Assembly (NCBI GenBank): GCA_028583405.1
Contig: JAPTMU010000284.1
Span: forward strand, 127,495-191,494
Direction: 5' to 3'
From: Pogonophryne albipinna
Taxonomy: Eukaryota; Chordata; Actinopteri; Perciformes; Artedidraconidae
DNA: 64,000 nucleotides
The notes under the pieces were generated by a model. That model had not been told where the DNA came from and searched no databases. It saw only the letters and a program-made list of their open reading frames with translations. Of this stretch, positions 58,448 through 64,000 are shown piece by piece. The position numbers and the translations under genes were made by a program. How positions within the stretch are numbered: the stretch's first letter is position 1; each line of letters begins with the position of its first letter.

Positions 58448-61400
58448 ACGTTACAACAAGAACACGATACAAGTACACGTTACAACGAGAACACGATACA
58501 ACGAGAACACGTTACAACAAGCACACGATACAACAAGCACACGTTACAACAAGCACACGTTACAACAAGCACACGTTACAACAAGCACACGATACAACAA
58601 GCACACGTTACAACAAGCACACGTTACAACAAGCACACGTTACAACAAATACACGTTACAACAAGAACACGATACAAGTACACGTTACAACGAGAACACG
58701 ATACAACGAGCACACGTTACAACAAGCACACGATACAACAAGCACACGATACAACAAGAACACGTTACAAGTACACGTTACAACGAGAACACGATACAAC
58801 GAGAACACGATACAACGAGAACACGATACAACAAGCACACGATACAACAAGCACACGTTACAACAAGAACACGTTACAACAAGAACACGATACAACAAGA
58901 ACACGTTACAAGTACACGATACAACGAGAACACGATACAACGAGAACACGTTACAACAAGCACACGATACAACAAGTACACGATACAACAAATACACGTT
59001 ACAACAAGAACACGATACAACAAGAACACGTTACAAGTACACGTTACAACGAGAACACGATACAACGAGAACACGATACAACGAGAACACGTTACAACAA
59101 GTACACGTTACAACAAGAACACGTTACAACAAGTACACAATACAACAAGAACACGTTACAAGAAGAACACGTTACAACAAGTGAACGATAAAACAAGTAC
59201 ACGATACAACAAGTACACGTTACAACAAGAACACGTTACAACAAGTACACATTACAACAAGTACACGATACAACAAGAACACGTTACAACAAGTACACGA
59301 TACAACAAGCACACGTTACAACAAGCACACGTTACAACAAGCACACGATACAAGCACACGTTACAACAAGAACACGTTACAACAAGTACACGATACAACA
59401 AGAACACGTTACAACAAGTACACGATACAACAAGCACACGTTACAACAAGCACACGTTACAACAAGCACACGATACAAGCACACGTTACAACAAGAACAC
59501 GTTACAACAAGTACACGATACAACAAGTACACGTTACAACAAGAACACGATACAACAAGAACACGTTACAACAAGAACACGATACAACAAGAACACGTTA
59601 CAACAAGAACACGATACAACAAGAACACGTTACAACAAGAACACGATACAACAAGAACACGTTACAACAAGAACACGTTACAACAAGCACACGTTACAAC
59701 AAGAACACGTTACAACAAGTACACGTTACAACAAGAACACGTTACAAGTACACGTTACAACGAGAACACGATACAACAAGAACACGTTACAACGAGAACA
59801 CGATACAACGAGAACACGTTACAACGAGAACACGTTACAACAAGAACACGATACAACAAGAACACGTTACAACAAGAACACGATACAACAAGAACACGTT
59901 ACAACAAGAACACGTTACAACAAGTACACGATACAACAAGAACACGTTACAACAAGAACACGATACAACAAGAACACGATACAACAAGAACACGTTACAA
60001 CAAGCACACGTTACAACAAGCACACGTTACAACAAGAACACGTTACAACAAGAACACGTTACAACAAGTACACGTTACAAGTACACGTTACAACGAGAAC
60101 ACGATACAACGAGAACACGATACAACGAGAACACGATACAACGAGAACACGTTACAACGAGCACACGATACAACCAGCACACGTTACAACAAGAACACGA
60201 TACAACAAGAACACGTTACAACGAGAACACGATACAACAAGAACACGTTACAACAAGCACACGTTACAACAAGCACACGTTACAAGTACACGTTACAACC
60301 AGCACACGTTACAACAAGAACACGATACAACAAGAACACGTTACAACAAGCACACGTTACAACAAGTACACGTTACAACAAGAACACGTTACAACAAGAA
60401 CACGATACAACAAGTACACGTTACAACAAGAACACGATACAACAAGTACACGTTACAACAAGAACACGATACAACAAGAACACGTTACAAGTACACGTTA
60501 CAACGAGAACACGATACAACGAGAACACGATACAACGAGAACACGATACAACGAGAACACGTTACAACAAGCACACGATACAACAAGCACACGATACAAC
60601 AAGCACACGTTACAACAAGAACACGATACAACAAGTACACGATACAACAAGTACACGATACAACGAGCACACGTTACAACGAGCACACGTTACAACGAGC
60701 ACACGATACAACAAGCACACGTTACAACAAGAACACGATACAACAAGTACACGATACAACAAGTACACGATACAACAAGTACACGTTACAACAAGAACAC
60801 GATACAACAAGAACACGTTACAAGTACACGTTACAACGAGAACACGATACAACGAGAACACGTTACAACAAGTACACGTTACAACAAGAACACGTTACAA
60901 CAAGTACACGATACAAGTACACGATACAAGTACACGATACAACAAGTACACGTTACAACAAGAACACAATACAACAAGAACACGTTACAAGTACACGTTA
61001 CAACGAGAACACGATACAACGAGAACACGTTACAACAAGAACACGTTACAACAAGTACACGTTACAACAAGAACACGTTACAAGAAGAACACGTTACAAC
61101 AAGTGAACGATAAAACAAGTACACGATACAACAAGTACACGTTACAACAAGTACACGTTACAACAAGTACACGTTACAACGAGTACACGTTACAACGAGT
61201 ACACGTTACAACGAGTACACGATACAACGAGAACACGTTACAACGAGAACACGTTACAACGAGAACACGTTACAACGAGAACACGATACAACGAGAACAC
61301 GATACAACGAGAACACGATACAACAAGTACACGTTACAACAAGAACACGATACAAGAACACGTTACAACAAGAACACGATACAAGAACACGATACAACAA

Positions 61401-64000
61401 GAACACGATACAAGAACACGATACAACAAGAACACGATACAAGAACACGATACAACAAGAACACGATACAAGAACACGATATAACAAGAACACGATACAA
61501 GAACACGATACAAGAACACGTTACAACAAGAACACGATACAAGAACACGATACAACAAGAACACGATACAAGAACACGTTACAAGATACAACAAGCACAC
61601 GTTACAACAAGAACACGATACAAGAACACGATACAACAAGAACACGATACAAGAACACGATATAACAAGAACACGATACAAGAACACGATACAAGAACAC
61701 GTTACAACAAGATACAACAAGCACACGTTACAACAAGAACACGTTACAACGAGAACACGATGCAACGAGAACACGATGCAACGAGAACACGATACAACAA
61801 GAACACGATACAAGAACACGTTACAACAAGAACACGATACAAGAACACGTTACAACAAGAACACGATACAAGAACACGATACAACAAGAACACGATACAA
61901 GAACACGTTACAAGATACAACAAGCACACGTTACAACAAGAACATGTTACAACAAGTACACGATACAACAAGAACACGTTACAACAAGAACACGATACAA
62001 GAACACGTTACAACAAGAACACGATACAAGAACACGATACAACAAGAACACGATACAAGAACACGTTACAAGATACAACAAGCACACGTTACAACAAGAA
62101 CATGTTACAACAAGTACACGATACAACAAGAACACGTTACAACAAGTACACGTGACAACAAGAACACGTTACAACAAGAACACGATACAACAAGAACACG
62201 TTACAACAAGAACACGATACAACAAGAACACGATACAACAAGAACACGTTACAACAAGAACACGATACAACAAGAACACGTTACAACAAGTGAACGATAC
62301 AACAAGTAAACGATACAACAAGTAAACGTTACAACAAGTACACGATACAACAAGAACACGATACAACAAGAACACGATACAACGAGAACACGATACAACG
62401 AGAACACGATACAACGAGTACACGTTACAACGAGAACACGATACAACGAGAACACGATACAACGAGAACACGATACAACGAGAACACGATACAACGAGAA
62501 CACGTTACAACGAGAACACGATACAACAAGAACACGATACAACAAGAACACGATACAACGAGTACACGTTACAACAAGTACACGTTACAACAAGAACACG
62601 ATACAACAAGTACACGTTACAACAAGAACACGATACAACAAGAACACGATACAACAAGAACACGATACAAGAACACGTTACAACAAGAACACGATACAAC
62701 AAGAACACGTTACAACAAGTGAACGATACAACAAGTAAACGATACAACAAGTACACGTTACAACAAGTACACGATACAACAAGAACACGATACAACAAGA
62801 ACACGATACAACAAGAACACGTTACAACAAGTGAACGATACAACAAGTAAACGATACAACAAGTACACGTTACAACAAGTACACGATACAACAAGAACAC
62901 GTTACAACGAGAACACGATACAACAAGTACACGTTACAACAATAACACGTTACAACAAGTACACGTTACAACGAGAACACGATACAACGAGTACACGTTA
63001 CAACGAGAACACGATACAACGAGTACACGTTACAACGAGAACACGATACAACGAGAACACGTTGCAACGAGAACACGATACAACGAGAACACGATACAAC
63101 GAGAACACGTTGCAACGAGAACACGATACAACGAGAACACGATACAACGAGAACACGATACAACGAGAACACGATACAACAAGTACACGATACAACAAGT
63201 ACACGATACAACAAGAACACGTTACAACAAGAACACGATACAACAAGAACACGATACAACAAGAACACGATACAACAAGAACACGATCCAACAAGAACAC
63301 GATACAACAAGAACACGTTACAACAAGAACACGTTACAACAAGAACACGTTACAACAAGAACACGATACAACAAGAACACGTTACAACAAGTACACGATA
63401 CAACAAGAACACGTTACAACAAGTACACGTTACAAGTACACGATACAACAAGAACACGATACTACAAGTACACGATCCAACAAGTACACGATACAACGAG
63501 TACACCTTACAACGAGAACACGATACAACGAGAACACGATACAACGAGAACACGTTACAACAAGAACACGATACAACGAGTACACGTTACAACGAGAACA
63601 CGATACAACAAGTACACGTTACAACAATAACACGTTACAACAAGTACACGTTACAACGAGAACACGATACAACGAGTACACGTTACAACGAGAACACGAT
63701 ACAACGAGTACACGTTACAACGAGAACACGATACAACGAGAACACGTTGCAACGAGAACACGATACAACGAGAACACGATACAACGAGAACACGATACAA
63801 CGAGAACACGATACAACGAGAACACGATACAACGAGAACACGATACAACAAGTACACGATACAACAAGTACACGATACAACAAGAACACGTTACAACAAG
63901 AACACGTTACAACAAGAACACGATACAACAAGAACACGATACAACAAGTACACGATACAACAAGTACACGATACAACAAGAACACGATACAACAAGAACA
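58431..64000. repeat. Giant 16-bp minisatellite, block 2 (runs off the window)
   Basis: Same 16-bp unit, same orientation and same rare variants as block 1. It starts with C-type (GCACAC) rich units at 58431-60720 and passes landmark GTGAACGATAAAAC (about 59180 and 61103). A 13-bp-unit-rich domain follows (about 61340-62090). It ends in units with A or T at the H site and many R=G units, with no C-type units after about 62090. The array continues past the right edge. Confidence 0.97.

Overview
The window comes from a teleost fish nuclear genome, probably a percomorph. Three things show this: an NLR immune receptor carrying the fish-specific FISNA domain and a C-terminal PRY-SPRY (B30.2) domain, typical fish LINEs (Rex3/RTE-like, L2-like, Tx1-like) with hAT, piggyBac and Harbinger-like DNA transposons, and exon-intron structure with GT-AG junctions. 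No bacterial or organellar feature is seen.

Positions 1-29175 hold one plus-strand host gene, an NLRC3/NLRP12-like receptor. I could place ten coding exons: PYRIN (953-1223), FISNA-NACHT (10633-12397), six LRR exons (12484-23931), a short linker (27643-27689) and PRY-SPRY (28619-29175). Splice phases agree at every junction and the exons sum to 3687 nt, or 1228 codons plus stop, with no internal stop. The gene therefore looks intact although its introns are full of transposons. Intron 1 holds a Rex3-like LINE split by an L2-like LINE, itself split by a hAT element that contains another hAT-like element with a LINE scrap inside. The intron after LRR exon 2 holds a decayed endogenous retrovirus (PBS, Gag, RNase H and integrase remnants, plus a macro-domain-like segment). 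The intron after LRR exon 3 holds a hAT and a piggyBac-like element 12 bp apart. The intron after LRR exon 6 holds a Tx1-like ORF1 and a foldback MITE. The last intron holds a hAT with a solo LTR inside it.

Positions 29176-33810 are downstream sequence. They hold a compact minus-strand Ty3/gypsy element with two LTRs and an RT-RNase H ORF but no integrase, inserted in or beside a hAT-like terminus.

Positions 33811-52420 and 58431-64000 are one enormous minisatellite with a 16-bp unit (CACGWTACAACRAGHA). It is broken by a 1000-N assembly gap (41926-42925) and by a 6-kb island (52421-58430). The island carries a hAT-transposase-like scrap, simple and 44-bp repeats, and a nearly full-length minus-strand L2-like LINE whose ORF has a proline-rich minisatellite expansion. 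The array variants use three nearly independent variable positions and show long-range higher-order structure, including a copy at about 3.7 kb offset, and the two blocks share the same order of rare landmark variants. The very long reading frames in the array follow from a stop-free 16-bp unit and are not genes.
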